In this document: piece by piece, positions 8,141-17,123 of the stretch | Numbering within the stretch: the stretch's first letter is position 1 | How the letters are laid out: every line of letters starts with the position of its first letter | DNA from: Sporolactobacillus kofuensis | GTDB taxonomy: Bacteria; Bacillota; Bacilli; Bacillales; Sporolactobacillaceae | Assembly: GCF_042660205.1 (NCBI RefSeq) | Contig: NZ_JBHSTQ010000010.1 | Location: 62,001 to 126,000 of the forward strand | Reading direction: 5' to 3' | Length of the DNA stretch: 64,000 nt | The notes under the pieces: generated by a model | What the model was told of the DNA's origin: nothing | The model's input: only the letters and a program-made list of their open reading frames with translations | Database searches by the model: none | Made by a program: the position numbers and the translations under genes

Positions 8141-9145
8141 ATGTCAATTTTAGTATTAGGCGGCGCAGGTTATATTGGCTCGCACGCCGTTTATCAGCTT
8201 ATTGATGCCGGTGAAGAAGTCGTTGTTGTTGATAATCTGCAAACCGGTCATAAAGAAGCACTGCACCCAAAAGCAAAATTTTACCTAGGTGATATACGCG
8301 ATAAATCTTTTTTGGATTCAGTTTTCAAGAAAGAATCGATCACAGGGGTCATTCACTTTGCAGCGAATTCTCTCGTTGGTGAATCAGTTGAAAAACCACT
8401 GAAGTATTTCAACAATAATGTTTATGGTATGCAGGTGCTTCTCGAAGTCATGCATGAAAACAACGTCAAGCATATTGTCTTCTCATCAACAGCGGCTACC
8501 TATGGCGAACCGAAAACGGTACCGATTACTGAAGAAATGGCGACGCAACCGACGAACCCTTATGGTGAATCGAAACTCACGATGGAAAAAATGATGAAGT
8601 GGTGCGACCGTGCATATGGGATGCGCTTTGTTGCCCTGCGCTACTTCAATGTTGCCGGTGCGAGCAAAACGGGTCTCATCGGTGAAGATCATCATCCCGA
8701 AACTCACCTGATTCCTATCGTCCTTCAGGTTGCTGCTGGGGAACGCGATCATATCTCCATATTTGGTGATGATTACGCAACCAAAGACGGCACTTGTGTC
8801 CGTGATTATGTGCATATCGAAGATCTTATTGCTGCCCATCGGCTAGCCTTGCGTTACCTATTTGATGGTGGAAAGAGCGATGTCTTTAATCTCGGATCAA
8901 GCGAAGGTTTTTCTGTTAAGGAAATCATTGAAGCTGCACGTGAAGTGACAGGAAAGGCGATTCCTGCAGAACTCGCACCGAGACGGGCGGGTGATCCAAG
9001 TACCTTAATTGCTTCACCGGAAAAAGCAAAACGTGTGCTTGGCTGGAAACCGGAACATACAAATATTCCTGAGATATTAGCAGATGCCTGGGCATGGCAT
9101 AGCAGTCATCCGAAAGGCTACACTACAGAAGATCTAACAAAATAA
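8141..9145 (+). CDS. galE: UDP-glucose 4-epimerase
   Basis: A 334-residue short-chain dehydrogenase of the extended type. NAD-binding GGAGYIGSH is at residues 7-15, catalytic SSTAATYGEP and YGESK are near residues 120-155, and the C-terminal NLGSSEGFSVKEII closes the domain. It interconverts UDP-glucose and UDP-galactose, supplying galactose for catabolism or wall/exopolysaccharide sugars. Start ATG 8141 has GAGAAGGGG before it. It stands alone, with no galK/galT next to it, which suggests a wall-precursor role as much as galactose use. Confidence 0.94.
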   Translation: MSILVLGGAGYIGSHAVYQLIDAGEEVVVVDNLQTGHKEALHPKAKFYLGDIRDKSFLDSVFKKESITGVIHFAANSLVGESVEKPLKYFNNNVYGMQVLLEVMHENNVKHIVFSSTAATYGEPKTVPITEEMATQPTNPYGESKLTMEKMMKWCDRAYGMRFVALRYFNVAGASKTGLIGEDHHPETHLIPIVLQVAAGERDHISIFGDDYATKDGTCVRDYVHIEDLIAAHRLALRYLFDGGKSDVFNLGSSEGFSVKEIIEAAREVTGKAIPAELAPRRAGDPSTLIASPEKAKRVLGWKPEHTNIPEILADAWAWHSSHPKGYTTEDLTK

Positions 9146-9169
9146 AGAAATTTTTGTGAAAATTAGGTT

Positions 9170-9198
9170 TTGACATGTAGTAGATTTCGGGTTACAAT
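9170..9198 (+). promoter_or_regulatory. Sigma-A promoter of the met operon
   Basis: TTGACA (9170-9175), 17-bp spacer, TACAAT (9193-9198), directly upstream of the SAM-I riboswitch. Confidence 0.85.
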
Positions 9199-9220
9199 CG
9201 TTTTACTAACCAATTGAATA

Positions 9221-9330
9221 CTTCTTATCCAGAGTGGTGGAGGGACTGGCCCGATGAAACCCGGCAACCAAATGAAAATTTAGGTGCCAATTCCTGCAAA
9301 ATCCGATTGGATTTTGAGAGATAAGAGAAG
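9221..9330 (+). ncRNA. SAM-I (S-box) riboswitch
   Basis: It carries the conserved S-box core: CTTATCCAGAGTGGTGGAGG, GGCCCGATGAAACCCGGCAA, GGTGCCAATTCCTGC, and the closing GAGAGATAAGAG that pairs with the 5' strand to form P1. When S-adenosylmethionine binds, the aptamer forms and frees the terminator at 9346-9374; without SAM an antiterminator forms from the AGAGATAAGAGAAG region. It therefore turns the downstream methionine importer off when SAM is plentiful. Confidence 0.96.
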
Positions 9331-9345
9331 ATATGGAATATTAGC

Positions 9346-9375
9346 GCTTCTCTCTTCTCGAGAGAAGCTTTTTTG
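9346..9375 (+). terminator. Intrinsic terminator of the SAM-I riboswitch
   Basis: Stem GCTTCTCTC (9346-9354) / GAGAGAAGC (9360-9368) then six T; its 5' arm is complementary to the AGAGAAG segment after the aptamer, giving the expected switch. Confidence 0.92.
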
Positions 9376-9471
9376 CATCTCCAAGTTCTTCAATTTAGGG
9401 AAAGCTGGATCGTTTAAGGGTAATGCGGTTAGAATTCAAAGTATTCTGGGATACGAACAGGGGGATTTAGA

Positions 9472-10290
9472 TTGAAAAAGTTTACAGCAGTTATCTCGTC
9501 ATTGTTGATCTTTTCATTGATTTTTGTTTTGACTGCATGTGGTAACGGTTCTTCGAAAGAGTTGAGTGACAAAGAAATTACTGTTGGGGTCACAGGTGGT
9601 CCTCACCAGGAAGTGATGGAACAAGTCGTTAAATTAGCCAAGAAAGACGGATTGACCATTCATCTGAAAGTATTTAACGACTACAACCAACCGAACATCG
9701 CTCTGAATGAAAAAGAACTGGATGCGAATAGTTATCAAACACTTCCGTTCTTGAAAGACCAGATTAAAAATAAAAATTACAAAATTACCGATGTGTTTAA
9801 AACAGTCGCTTTCCCGTTGGGAATCTATTCAAAGAAGATTAAAAGTCTTAAAGATTTGAAAAATGGTGATAAGATAGCAGTGCCTAACGATCCGGCAAAT
9901 GAATTGCGCGCGTTACAATTGTTTGAAAAAGCCGGTGTAATTAAATTGAAAAAGGGCGCAGGAGTCACAGCAACAAAACGTGACATCGTCAGCAATCCGA
10001 AACATTTGAACGTTGTTGAATTGGATGCGGCACAGCTTCCGGCACAGCTTGGCGAAGTTACTGCTTCGGCGATCAACACAAACTTTGCGATGGGCGCCGG
10101 ATTGACCGTCCTGAAAGACTCGATTTATCATGAACCTTTGAAAAATAACCCTTATCCAAACTATTTTGTTGTTCGTACCGATAACAAAAACGATAAGGTT
10201 GTTAAACAGATTAAGAAATACTACCAATCAAAAGAAGTTAAAGCTTTTATTGCAAAGAAATTCGGCGGTTCAGTTGTTCCTGCATGGTAA
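9472..10290 (+). CDS. metQ: Methionine ABC transporter substrate-binding lipoprotein
   Basis: A 272-residue NlpA/MetQ-family lipoprotein: Lys-rich start, hydrophobic signal, and lipobox LTAC with Cys near residue 23, so it is anchored outside the membrane. The mature part begins ITVGVTGGPHQEVMEQV, the typical MetQ opening. It captures methionine for MetN-MetP. TTG 9472 is the start, with AGGGGGA 7 nt upstream. It lies just after the SAM-I terminator, placing the whole operon under SAM control. Gene order here is Q-N-P, whereas B. subtilis has N-P-Q. Confidence 0.95.
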   Translation: MKKFTAVISSLLIFSLIFVLTACGNGSSKELSDKEITVGVTGGPHQEVMEQVVKLAKKDGLTIHLKVFNDYNQPNIALNEKELDANSYQTLPFLKDQIKNKNYKITDVFKTVAFPLGIYSKKIKSLKDLKNGDKIAVPNDPANELRALQLFEKAGVIKLKKGAGVTATKRDIVSNPKHLNVVELDAAQLPAQLGEVTASAINTNFAMGAGLTVLKDSIYHEPLKNNPYPNYFVVRTDNKNDKVVKQIKKYYQSKEVKAFIAKKFGGSVVPAW

Positions 10291-10302
10291 GGAGGAAGTA
10301 TC

Positions 10303-11316
10303 TTGATTAAGTTGCAACATGTATCAAAGACGTTTCGTGTTGGAAAGAACAAAATTGAGGCTCTGAAAGATGTATCCCTCGAGGTAAATAAAGGTGAGAT
10401 TTTCGGAGTCATCGGGTTCAGCGGCGCTGGGAAAAGTACACTGATTCGCTGCATCAACCTGCTTGAGCGGCCCACCAGCGGACAGGTGTTTGTGGAAGAC
10501 CAAGATGTCCTGAAGCTCAGTAAAAAAGGGTTGCAACAATTGAGAAGGAAGATCGGGATGATTTTTCAAGGGTACAATTTGCTTGAAACAGCAAATGTCT
10601 ATGATAATGTTGCAACCCCGTTGAAACTTGAAGGTGTCCCAAAGGATGAAATTAAGGCGCGTACGGAGAAATACTTGGAAATTGTTGGCCTAACCGATAG
10701 GAAAAATGCTTTTCCGAGCCAACTTTCCGGTGGCCAGAAGCAGCGTGTCGCCATTGCTCGAGCCCTTGCTCATGAACCTGAAGTACTGCTTAGCGACGAA
10801 GCAACGAGTGCGCTTGATCCGAATACAACGGATGCAATCTTGGAACTTTTACTTAAGGTAAATAAAGAGTTAGGAATTACGGTCTTTCTTATTACTCATG
10901 AATTGAACGTTATTCAGCGCATCTGTGATCGAGTGGCGGTTATGGAAAATGGTCAGGTTGTCGAACAAGGTTCAGTAGTTGAGGTGTTTACTCAACCTAA
11001 AGAAGCCATGACCAAACAGTTTATCAGTAATGAATCAAAATTTTTGATTCCTGAACGATTGAAGCACGAATTGCTTGAATCAGGAAAACTTGTAAAGCTG
11101 ACATTCCTTGGTGAATCGTCAAAAGATCCTGTACTGGCGACCTTGGCAAAACAGTTTGATGTTCTACCCAGCATTATTGCCGGAGGTATTGACCAGTTAA
11201 AGGATCAGTCTGTCGGCAATCTGCTCGTTCATATTAAAGGTGACCGAACTAAGGTTGAAACAGCCATACAGTTTTTGCATGATCAGGACATTCTTGTAGA
11301 AGAGGTGCAAAGCTAA
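10303..11316 (+). CDS. metN: Methionine ABC transporter ATP-binding protein
   Basis: A 337-residue ABC ATPase: Walker A GFSGAGKST, signature LSGGQKQR, Walker B VLLSDEATSALD and H-loop LITHELNV. The region after about residue 265 is the NIL/ACT-like domain that lets intracellular methionine inhibit transport (trans-inhibition in the family). Start TTG 10303 lies 6 nt behind GGAGGA and 12 bp after metQ. Its stop overlaps the metP start by one base (TAATG). Confidence 0.95.
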   Translation: MIKLQHVSKTFRVGKNKIEALKDVSLEVNKGEIFGVIGFSGAGKSTLIRCINLLERPTSGQVFVEDQDVLKLSKKGLQQLRRKIGMIFQGYNLLETANVYDNVATPLKLEGVPKDEIKARTEKYLEIVGLTDRKNAFPSQLSGGQKQRVAIARALAHEPEVLLSDEATSALDPNTTDAILELLLKVNKELGITVFLITHELNVIQRICDRVAVMENGQVVEQGSVVEVFTQPKEAMTKQFISNESKFLIPERLKHELLESGKLVKLTFLGESSKDPVLATLAKQFDVLPSIIAGGIDQLKDQSVGNLLVHIKGDRTKVETAIQFLHDQDILVEEVQS

Positions 11317-11978
11317 TGGCAGATTTTGTGAATCAATGGGGCAATGCAATATGGGAAGGGTTTATTCAGACAACACAGATGACCCTTATCTCCCTGGCAT
11401 TTTCCATACTTATCGGTCTCCCTCTCGGTGTTCTGCTTATCTTGACTCGTAAAAATGGTCAATGGGACAATATTGTTGTCTATACGATTGTAAATACATT
11501 GATTAACGTTATTCGATCCATTCCGTTTATCATCCTGCTCTTCTTCATTTTGCCGTTCACACGAGCAATTGCGGGAACGACAATTGGGGTACGCGGTGTT
11601 ATTGTTCCGCTCGTTGTAGCTTGCGCACCCTATATTGCCCGCCTGCTTGAATCAGCAATGCTTGAAGTGAGTAAAGGTATTGTTGAAGCCTATCAATCAA
11701 TGGGGATCTCAACCCCGAAAATCATTTGGCATGTGATTATTCGCGAAGCCCGATCGTCAATAATCCTTGGATTGACCATTGCAATCATTGGTCTAATTGG
11801 TGAAACAGCAATGGCCGGATTTGTAGGTGCGGGAGGTCTTGGTGATCTCGCTTATCAATTCGGTTACGTACGATTCCAGCCAGATGTGATGTACGCAGTA
11901 ATTATTATCTTGATTGTGATCGTGCAGATCATTCAATCGCTTGGTAATGGTATTGCTCGAAAATTAAAGAAAAATTAA
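11316..11978 (+). CDS. metP: Methionine ABC transporter permease
   Basis: A 220-residue permease with about five or six membrane spans. The BPD_transp_1 coupling region contains GIVEAYQSMGISTPKIIWHV and the end of the domain GLIGETAMAGFVGAGGLGDL, both typical of MetI/MetP. It forms the channel with MetQ and MetN. ATG 11316 overlaps the metN stop, so the two are translationally coupled. A terminator follows within 15 bp, making this the last gene of the operon. Confidence 0.95.
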   Translation: MADFVNQWGNAIWEGFIQTTQMTLISLAFSILIGLPLGVLLILTRKNGQWDNIVVYTIVNTLINVIRSIPFIILLFFILPFTRAIAGTTIGVRGVIVPLVVACAPYIARLLESAMLEVSKGIVEAYQSMGISTPKIIWHVIIREARSSIILGLTIAIIGLIGETAMAGFVGAGGLGDLAYQFGYVRFQPDVMYAVIIILIVIVQIIQSLGNGIARKLKKN

Positions 11979-11991
11979 GTATAATTTTTAC

Positions 11992-12041
11992 GCCTGTTTA
12001 ACGCTTGGAAGTGATCATTCTAGCGTGAACAGGCATTTTTA
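11992..12041 (+). terminator. Terminator of the met operon
   Basis: Imperfect long stem GCCTGTTTAACGCT / AGCGTGAACAGGC with a 16-nt loop, then ATTTTT. Confidence 0.8.
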
Positions 12042-12125
12042 GTTTATTCATGTTAGTATGGAAATAACAGGAAATAATGATGCGTAATTACTCGGTTAAC
12101 CAAGAAGACATAGAGGAGGTATTTC

Positions 12126-12530
12126 ATGGATCGCAATAAAATTGATTGGATCATCACGACACTGCTACAATGGATATTAAATATTGTGCTCATCGCATTG
12201 GCAGTTGTACTAAGCGTCGCACTGGTTAAGGAAACCTATCAATTTTTCACCTATCTCTTTCTGAATGATAATGCTTCGTATTACCATTTGCTCGAAGGTA
12301 TTCTTGTCTTCTTTCTTTACTTTGAATTTATTGCTCTCATTATTAAGTACTTCCAGGCACACTATCATTTTCCGCTGCGCTACTTTGTCTATATCGGTGT
12401 GACTGCGATTGTTCGGCTCATCATTGTTAGCCATGATCATCCCGAATCAGTCTTGATGTATGCCATTGCGATTCTCGTACTTGTAGGGGCTCTCTACATC
12501 GCAAATACAAAGATGCTGAAACGGGAGTAA
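12126..12530 (+). CDS. psiE: PsiE-like membrane protein
   Basis: A 134-residue protein with four predicted membrane segments (about residues 13-33, 55-75, 81-103 and 106-126). The stretch HYHFPLRYFVYIGVTAIVRL and the following H-DHPE are characteristic of the PsiE (phosphate-starvation-inducible) family. The biochemical role is unknown. ATG 12126 follows GAGGAGG. No Pho box was recognised, so phosphate control is not shown here. Confidence 0.87.
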   Translation: MDRNKIDWIITTLLQWILNIVLIALAVVLSVALVKETYQFFTYLFLNDNASYYHLLEGILVFFLYFEFIALIIKYFQAHYHFPLRYFVYIGVTAIVRLIIVSHDHPESVLMYAIAILVLVGALYIANTKMLKRE

Positions 12531-12644
12531 TCAAGTTGTAAATCCAACTCTTGAAATTCCGATTGACATAAGGTAAGGTTTTGTTGAACGCTATGCGCGG
12601 GATTTTTTGTGAATAGCCAAATTAAGTGACTAAGGGGTAGAAAA

Positions 12645-13574
12645 ATGGGAAAAATGCTTGTTTTTGGGCATAAGAGTCCTGATACGGATGCGATTTGCTC
12701 TGCAATCGCGTTTGCTGATCTTAAGAAACAACTTGGAGAAGATGTAGAACCTGTTCGCCTAGGTGATTTGAATGGCGAAACGGAATATGTGCTGAAACAT
12801 TTTGGTGCTGACGTGCCGCGTTTGGTCAAGACCGTAGCAAACGAAGTACCGGCTGTTTACTTGGTTGACCACAACGAACGCGCACAAAGCGTTGATGACA
12901 TTGAAGACGTAGACGTACTCTCTGTTGTTGACCACCACCGTATTGCCAACTTTGAAACCAAGGCACCGCTCTACTACCGTGCTGAACCGGTTGGCTGCAC
13001 CGCAACGATTATCAACAAACTCTACAAAGAAGCAGGCATCGCCATTCCGAAAACGATCGCCGGACTGATGCTGTCTTCAATTATCTCCGACACATTACTG
13101 TTCAAGTCGCCGACATGCACAGAGGAAGACGTTAAGGCTGCTAAGGAACTGGAAGCAATTTCCGGAGTTGATACACAGACTTATGGTTTGGACATGCTTA
13201 AAGCAGGAACCAACATTGCCGATAAGTCCGCTGAAGAATTGATCGCTATCGACGTAAAACCATTTGAAATGGGAAAATACGCGGTAGAAATTGCTCAAGT
13301 AAATGTTGTCGATACGAATGATGCGCTTTCACGCCAGGCAGATTTAGAAGCTGCGATCACTAAAGAAATTGAGGCGAAAAACCTTGATTTGTTCGTTCTT
13401 GCAGTGACAAACATTTTGACCAGTGATTCAGAGGCATTGATTCTTGGTAAAGCAGCAGCCGCCGCTGAGAGTGCCTTTAATGTGACACTGGATAATAATA
13501 CTGCGACACTCAAAGGCGTTGTTTCTCGAAAGAAACAAATCGTTCCAGTACTTACTGAAGAACTGACAAAATAA
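12645..13574 (+). CDS. ppaC: Manganese-dependent inorganic pyrophosphatase (family II)
   Basis: A 309-residue DHH-family enzyme. Metal-binding motifs are GHKSPDTDAI at the N-terminus, VDHNE near residue 75 and VVDHHR near residue 98, with the C-terminal DHHA2 domain ending in SRKKQIVP. It hydrolyses pyrophosphate to phosphate and drives biosynthetic reactions; family II is the standard form in Bacilli. The length equals that of the B. subtilis enzyme (309). ATG 12645 is preceded by AAGGGG. It stands alone, closed by a hairpin at 13599. Confidence 0.96.
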   Translation: MGKMLVFGHKSPDTDAICSAIAFADLKKQLGEDVEPVRLGDLNGETEYVLKHFGADVPRLVKTVANEVPAVYLVDHNERAQSVDDIEDVDVLSVVDHHRIANFETKAPLYYRAEPVGCTATIINKLYKEAGIAIPKTIAGLMLSSIISDTLLFKSPTCTEEDVKAAKELEAISGVDTQTYGLDMLKAGTNIADKSAEELIAIDVKPFEMGKYAVEIAQVNVVDTNDALSRQADLEAAITKEIEAKNLDLFVLAVTNILTSDSEALILGKAAAAAESAFNVTLDNNTATLKGVVSRKKQIVPVLTEELTK

Positions 13575-13598
13575 TATAAGCGCTTGAAGGATAAATAC

Positions 13599-13632
13599 AG
13601 GCAAAGGGTGAAGATCTCCCTTTGTCTTTTTT
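13599..13632 (+). terminator. Terminator after ppaC
   Basis: AGGCAAAGGG ... CCCTTTGTCT stem with one G-T pair, followed by a run of eight T. Confidence 0.8.
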
Positions 13633-13699
13633 TTACACGATAAGAGCGTATAAAAAGTAATCATGTATTACTAGGATGAACGGCATTTACTTAGTCGAA

Positions 13700-13888
13700 A
13701 TTTAGGCTCAAACACGAAAGTGCGAGACTCCTGTGGGAATGCGAGCCAGGGGAGACCCCGCAGATAGCAGATTGAACGAGGAGGCTTCCGGATCGCCCGC
13801 GGAAAGCGAGCAGCTGAAGTGTCATATATACACAAGTTTGGAGATTTAAGCCGCATAAGGAGTGGACCAGGCTTAGCCTGGTTTTTCG
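13700..13888. repeat. GC-rich dispersed intergenic repeat, full-length copy
   Basis: A GC-rich block in the 450-bp gap between ppaC and the nitroreductase, unlike its surroundings. It contains GCGAGACTCCTGTGGGAA, GGGGAGACCCCGCAG, ACGAGGAGGCTTCCGGATCG and CCCGCGGAAAGCGAGCAG in order, and ends with a hairpin ACCAGGC-TTA-GCCTGGT plus T5 at 13866-13887. The same motif order recurs in intergenic regions of many Bacillaceae genomes. It has no credible coding frame. Shorter relatives lie at 22663-22712 and 38668-38712. Confidence 0.7.
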
Positions 13889-14024
13889 AAACTTATCTAT
13901 TCCCAAGCCCGTTCTTCTCCGAAAGTTGCTCTCGTGTTCTACTTCAGTATCTTATTCATGCGTGAAAATCTTGAAACACGTATAATGAAAAAAAGATTTC
14001 ATTTATAAGGGAGACTCAAGATTC

Positions 14025-14765
14025 ATGTACAACTCGACCATCAACACGCTATTGAATCATCGTTCGATTCGCAAATTCAAAGACCAGCCGTTAACGGATG
14101 AACAAATAAAACTACTTGTGACCTGTGCTCAAGCAGCCTCAACCTCTAGCTTTACACAATCCTTTTCCATTATTGGTGTGGAAGATCCAGAGATAAAGAA
14201 AGAACTAAGTCAAATTTCAGGTCAATCCTATGTTGAAGAAAATGGCTATTTCTTTGTATTTGTGGCTGATCAGTACCGTAATCATCAAATTGGTGACCAG
14301 CATGATGCCGACACATCGGTACTGGATACCACGCAGAGATTAACAGTAGCGCTTGGTGATGCAGCGTTTGCCGCCCAGAACATGGCGATTGCTGCTGAGT
14401 CGATGGGATTAGGTATCTGTTATATTGGCAGCATTCAGAATAATATTCAAAGAACTGCTGATCTCTTGCAACTTCCAAAGTATACATTCCCGGTTTTTGG
14501 TATGGCCGTTGGTTATCCGGACCAAACTCCGGAAAAGAAACCGCGTCTTCCCTTCAACGCTGTTTTTCATAAAAATGTGTATAGGAAAACGACGAGTAAC
14601 GATGAATTGAACGGCTATGATGATCAAGTTGCTAACTATTATTCGACAAGAAGCGGTGGACAGCGTAATGAGACATGGACACAGCAAATTGCAGAGGGAT
14701 TAAGTGCGCCAGCACGTATGGCACTAAAACCATTTCTTGAGAAACAGCAGCTGGGCAAACGTTAA
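14025..14765 (+). CDS. NADPH-dependent nitroreductase (NfsA/NfrA type)
   Basis: A 246-residue flavoenzyme of the nitroreductase superfamily. FMN-binding stretch HRSIRKFKDQPLTDEQ is near residues 13-28 and GLGICYIGSIQNN near residue 126, with PVFGMAVGYPDQ and a C-terminal excursion typical of the NfsA/FRP branch. It would transfer two electrons from NAD(P)H through FMN to nitro, quinone or flavin substrates. The physiological substrate is unknown. It is followed 3 bp later by the membrane HExxH gene, suggesting co-transcription. Confidence 0.9.
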   Translation: MYNSTINTLLNHRSIRKFKDQPLTDEQIKLLVTCAQAASTSSFTQSFSIIGVEDPEIKKELSQISGQSYVEENGYFFVFVADQYRNHQIGDQHDADTSVLDTTQRLTVALGDAAFAAQNMAIAAESMGLGICYIGSIQNNIQRTADLLQLPKYTFPVFGMAVGYPDQTPEKKPRLPFNAVFHKNVYRKTTSNDELNGYDDQVANYYSTRSGGQRNETWTQQIAEGLSAPARMALKPFLEKQQLGKR

Positions 14766-14767
14766 AA

Positions 14768-15625
14768 ATGTCTGGGATGCCGTGGGTGTCAATCGCGTTG
14801 AAGATTATTGGATTAACCATTTCTGAATGGTTTTCTCTTCTCGGTGGTCTGATTGTTTTTGGTTTTCTTTTTGGGCTTCTTGAGCGAGAAACGAACAGTC
14901 GCATGATTCGCACGTTTGGGATAAAGGGGATCTACTTTACTGCTTGGTTGGGCACACCGATCCATGAACTTAGCCATGTCGTGATGTGCTTGGTTTTTCG
15001 TCATAAAGTCACCGAGGTGAAGTTGTTTCAGGCAATTGGTCCAGATGGAACGATTGGTTACGTTCGCCATACGTATCGTCCAGATCGTCTTTACCAGAGA
15101 ATCGGTAATCTTTTTATCGGGATCGCACCCTTAATTGGTGGAAGCCTAAGTATTGCATTTTGTGCCCGATTGTTTTTATCGAGTGATGTATCATTATTTT
15201 CAAGTGATCGTGCAAACGCACCATTATTTTTTTCATTATTGGATCTGCCTTCGTGGGTAGTGCTTTGGAAGGCGGTATTTGCTCTTTTTCAAAGTCTCTT
15301 TGTGGTAGATCATTTTTCAAATGTGTGGTTTTGGGCATTTATGTTGATTGCGCTCTGCGTCTCTTCACGTATGTCGCTCAGTCCAGAGGATATTCGAGGT
15401 GCGCAGAGCGGGACGGGTGCGTTACTGGTGCTGTTTTTGATTGTAAATACCTTAAGCAGCCTTCTTGATCATGGGTTGTATCAACAGATGATGCACGGGA
15501 TTGCGAGATTAAATTTTATTATGCTACTGATGCTCAGTTTATCACTTTTCTTTGCGTTCCTTATTTTTCTAATTAGCAGTTTGTTGGAATTTGTTATACG
15601 GTATATTAAGCGTAGAAATTCATAA
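14768..15625 (+). CDS. Polytopic membrane protein with HExxH motif (M50-like)
   Basis: A 285-residue protein with about six hydrophobic segments. After the first membrane region it has GTPIHELSH, a zinc-protease HExxH at residues 66-70, and later GNLFIGIAPLIGG near residues 113-125, which resembles the second conserved segment of site-2-protease-like (M50B) proteins where Asn and Pro are kept. This suggests an intramembrane metalloprotease or an inactive relative; a third metal ligand cannot be assigned with certainty. ATG 14768 lies 2 bp after the nitroreductase stop, so translation is probably coupled. No regulatory partner or obvious substrate is adjacent. Confidence 0.7.
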   Translation: MSGMPWVSIALKIIGLTISEWFSLLGGLIVFGFLFGLLERETNSRMIRTFGIKGIYFTAWLGTPIHELSHVVMCLVFRHKVTEVKLFQAIGPDGTIGYVRHTYRPDRLYQRIGNLFIGIAPLIGGSLSIAFCARLFLSSDVSLFSSDRANAPLFFSLLDLPSWVVLWKAVFALFQSLFVVDHFSNVWFWAFMLIALCVSSRMSLSPEDIRGAQSGTGALLVLFLIVNTLSSLLDHGLYQQMMHGIARLNFIMLLMLSLSLFFAFLIFLISSLLEFVIRYIKRRNS

Positions 15626-15649
15626 TATACAAGGAGTTCGCGAGGGGGA

Positions 15650-16702
15650 ATGGCCGTGAGTCAATATAGAGCCTATATAGGTACTTATACGAAAGGAAAA
15701 AGTGAGGGCATCTATTCATTTGTATTAGATACAGCACGAAAGCAACTCACCGCACTCGAGGCAGTAGCACAACTCGGTAACCCTACTTATCTTGCCGTAA
15801 GTGAGGACAATCACTATCTTCATGCTGTTGAAAAGAAGGGTGCTCTTGGTGGTGTTGTGTCATTCGCAATTGGTGAGTCGGGAAAGCTTGTCCGGTTAAA
15901 TGAGCAACTGGCAGAAGGTGCATCACCATGCTATGTCAGTGTCAATCGATCAAACGGTTGCGTGTTGACTGCTAACTATCATAAAGGGACTGCTGACAAT
16001 TATCCGGTAACAAATGAGAACGGGGTTCAGGCTGTTGCGGGTGTTGTGCAGCATAAAGGTTCAGGTACAGATCCAGATAGGCAAGAAGGACCGCATGTTC
16101 ATTATGCGGATTTCACCCCTGATGAGCGTTTCGCGGTGACGGTTGATCTAGGCATTGATGAACTGACGACATACAGTCTCTCAAAGGGGAAATGGATAGT
16201 TCAGCATACCTTGAACCTCAAACCAGGGACAGGGCCACGTCATTTGGCCTATCATCCGTTTGCTTCATTTGCTTACGTGATGTCGGAGCTCAGTTCAGAA
16301 GTTATTGCCCTACAATTTGATGCGAAAAGCGGATCTTTTTCAGTAATTCAAACACTAAGTGCTCTTCCTGCCGATTATTCTGGGCACAATCAAGGCAGCG
16401 CGATAAAAGTCAGTGCCGATGGTCGATTTGTCTATGTCTCCAATCGAGGACATAATAGTTTGGCTGTCTTTCATGTGGACTCAAGAAGTGGGAAGCTGAC
16501 TTTAGTTCACCATGTAGGGACAAAGGGGGATTGGCCGCGAGACTTTGAACTCGACCCTAGTGGAAAATTCTTAGTTGTTGCCAACCAAAATTCTGGAGAC
16601 CTCGTTCTCTTCGAGCGTGATGCTGAATCCGGATTATTGTCTATGCTCGATTCAAAACTGAATGTACCTGATCCGGTATGTATTAAATTTCTGCATGTTT
16701 GA
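15650..16702 (+). CDS. Lactonase family protein (beta-propeller 6-phosphogluconolactonase-like)
   Basis: A 350-residue seven-bladed beta-propeller of the YbhE/YkgB lactonase family. It has YIGTYTKGKSEGIY at the start, EGPHVHYADFTPD near residue 143, GTGPRHLAYHP near residue 195 and YVSNRGHNSLAVF near residue 262. It probably hydrolyses a sugar lactone such as 6-phosphogluconolactone in the pentose phosphate path. ATG 15650 is very close to GAGGGGG; the in-frame GTG 15656 has better spacing (7 nt) and would remove two residues. It begins 24 bp after the membrane protease-like gene and may be in the same transcript. Confidence 0.88.
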   Translation: MAVSQYRAYIGTYTKGKSEGIYSFVLDTARKQLTALEAVAQLGNPTYLAVSEDNHYLHAVEKKGALGGVVSFAIGESGKLVRLNEQLAEGASPCYVSVNRSNGCVLTANYHKGTADNYPVTNENGVQAVAGVVQHKGSGTDPDRQEGPHVHYADFTPDERFAVTVDLGIDELTTYSLSKGKWIVQHTLNLKPGTGPRHLAYHPFASFAYVMSELSSEVIALQFDAKSGSFSVIQTLSALPADYSGHNQGSAIKVSADGRFVYVSNRGHNSLAVFHVDSRSGKLTLVHHVGTKGDWPRDFELDPSGKFLVVANQNSGDLVLFERDAESGLLSMLDSKLNVPDPVCIKFLHV

Positions 16703-16740
16703 TGCAAGGGGAGAGGAATCTTCTGAATAGAGCAGGTACT

Positions 16741-16992
16741 TTATTGTAGCTCCTGCAATTCTTCATCAACTTTCTGTTCAATTTTATCTAAGCATTCATC
16801 AACAGTATTTGCGAAAATGCGGCGTCCATTGACAATTGCAAAAGGCTTCAGACTGCACATACCACAGACATTAAGACAATCATAGTTCATCACCGCAACT
16901 TCGGGGTGTTGGGCTATTTTTTCCAAATGCTGGACGGTCAGCGATCCGTAATCACATACCTCAATCGTTACCAGTCCCAATCCATCGTTCAT
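16741..16992 (-). CDS. yuzB: DUF1450 family protein (YuzB-like)
   Basis: An 83-residue small protein with a cysteine cluster CLNVCGMC followed by PFAIVNGRRIFA and a C-terminal acidic helix. This is the DUF1450/YuzB pattern, reminiscent of thioredoxin-like ferredoxin folds; no function is established. ATG 16992 is chosen because AAGGAGG lies 7 nt upstream and because the family starts here; the frame itself stays open to 17061. It lies on the same strand as sodA but is separated from it by a terminator. Confidence 0.88.
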   Translation of the reverse strand: MNDGLGLVTIEVCDYGSLTVQHLEKIAQHPEVAVMNYDCLNVCGMCSLKPFAIVNGRRIFANTVDECLDKIEQKVDEELQELQ

Positions 16993-17085
16993 AATCCATC
17001 CTCCTTGAAATGTGCCTAAGCGGGTCATAACTATTCCTATTTTAGCGATGCCCCTCCACAAAAATCAAGCTAGGTGCAAGACATA

Positions 17086-17121
17086 GAAATCCCGAAGCAG
17101 GTTTGCTGCTTCGGGATTCTT
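17086..17121 (-). terminator. Terminator after sodA
   Basis: Near-perfect hairpin AATCCCGAAGCAG / CTGCTTCGGGATT immediately beyond the sodA stop. The T-run is short (TTTCT), but stem strength makes termination likely. Confidence 0.8.
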
Positions 17122-17123
17122 AG

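Noticed and set aside
13671..13906. Two overlapping minus-strand frames of 61 and 71 residues
   Set aside because: They run through the GC-rich repeat element; no ribosome site and composition follows the repeat, so spurious.
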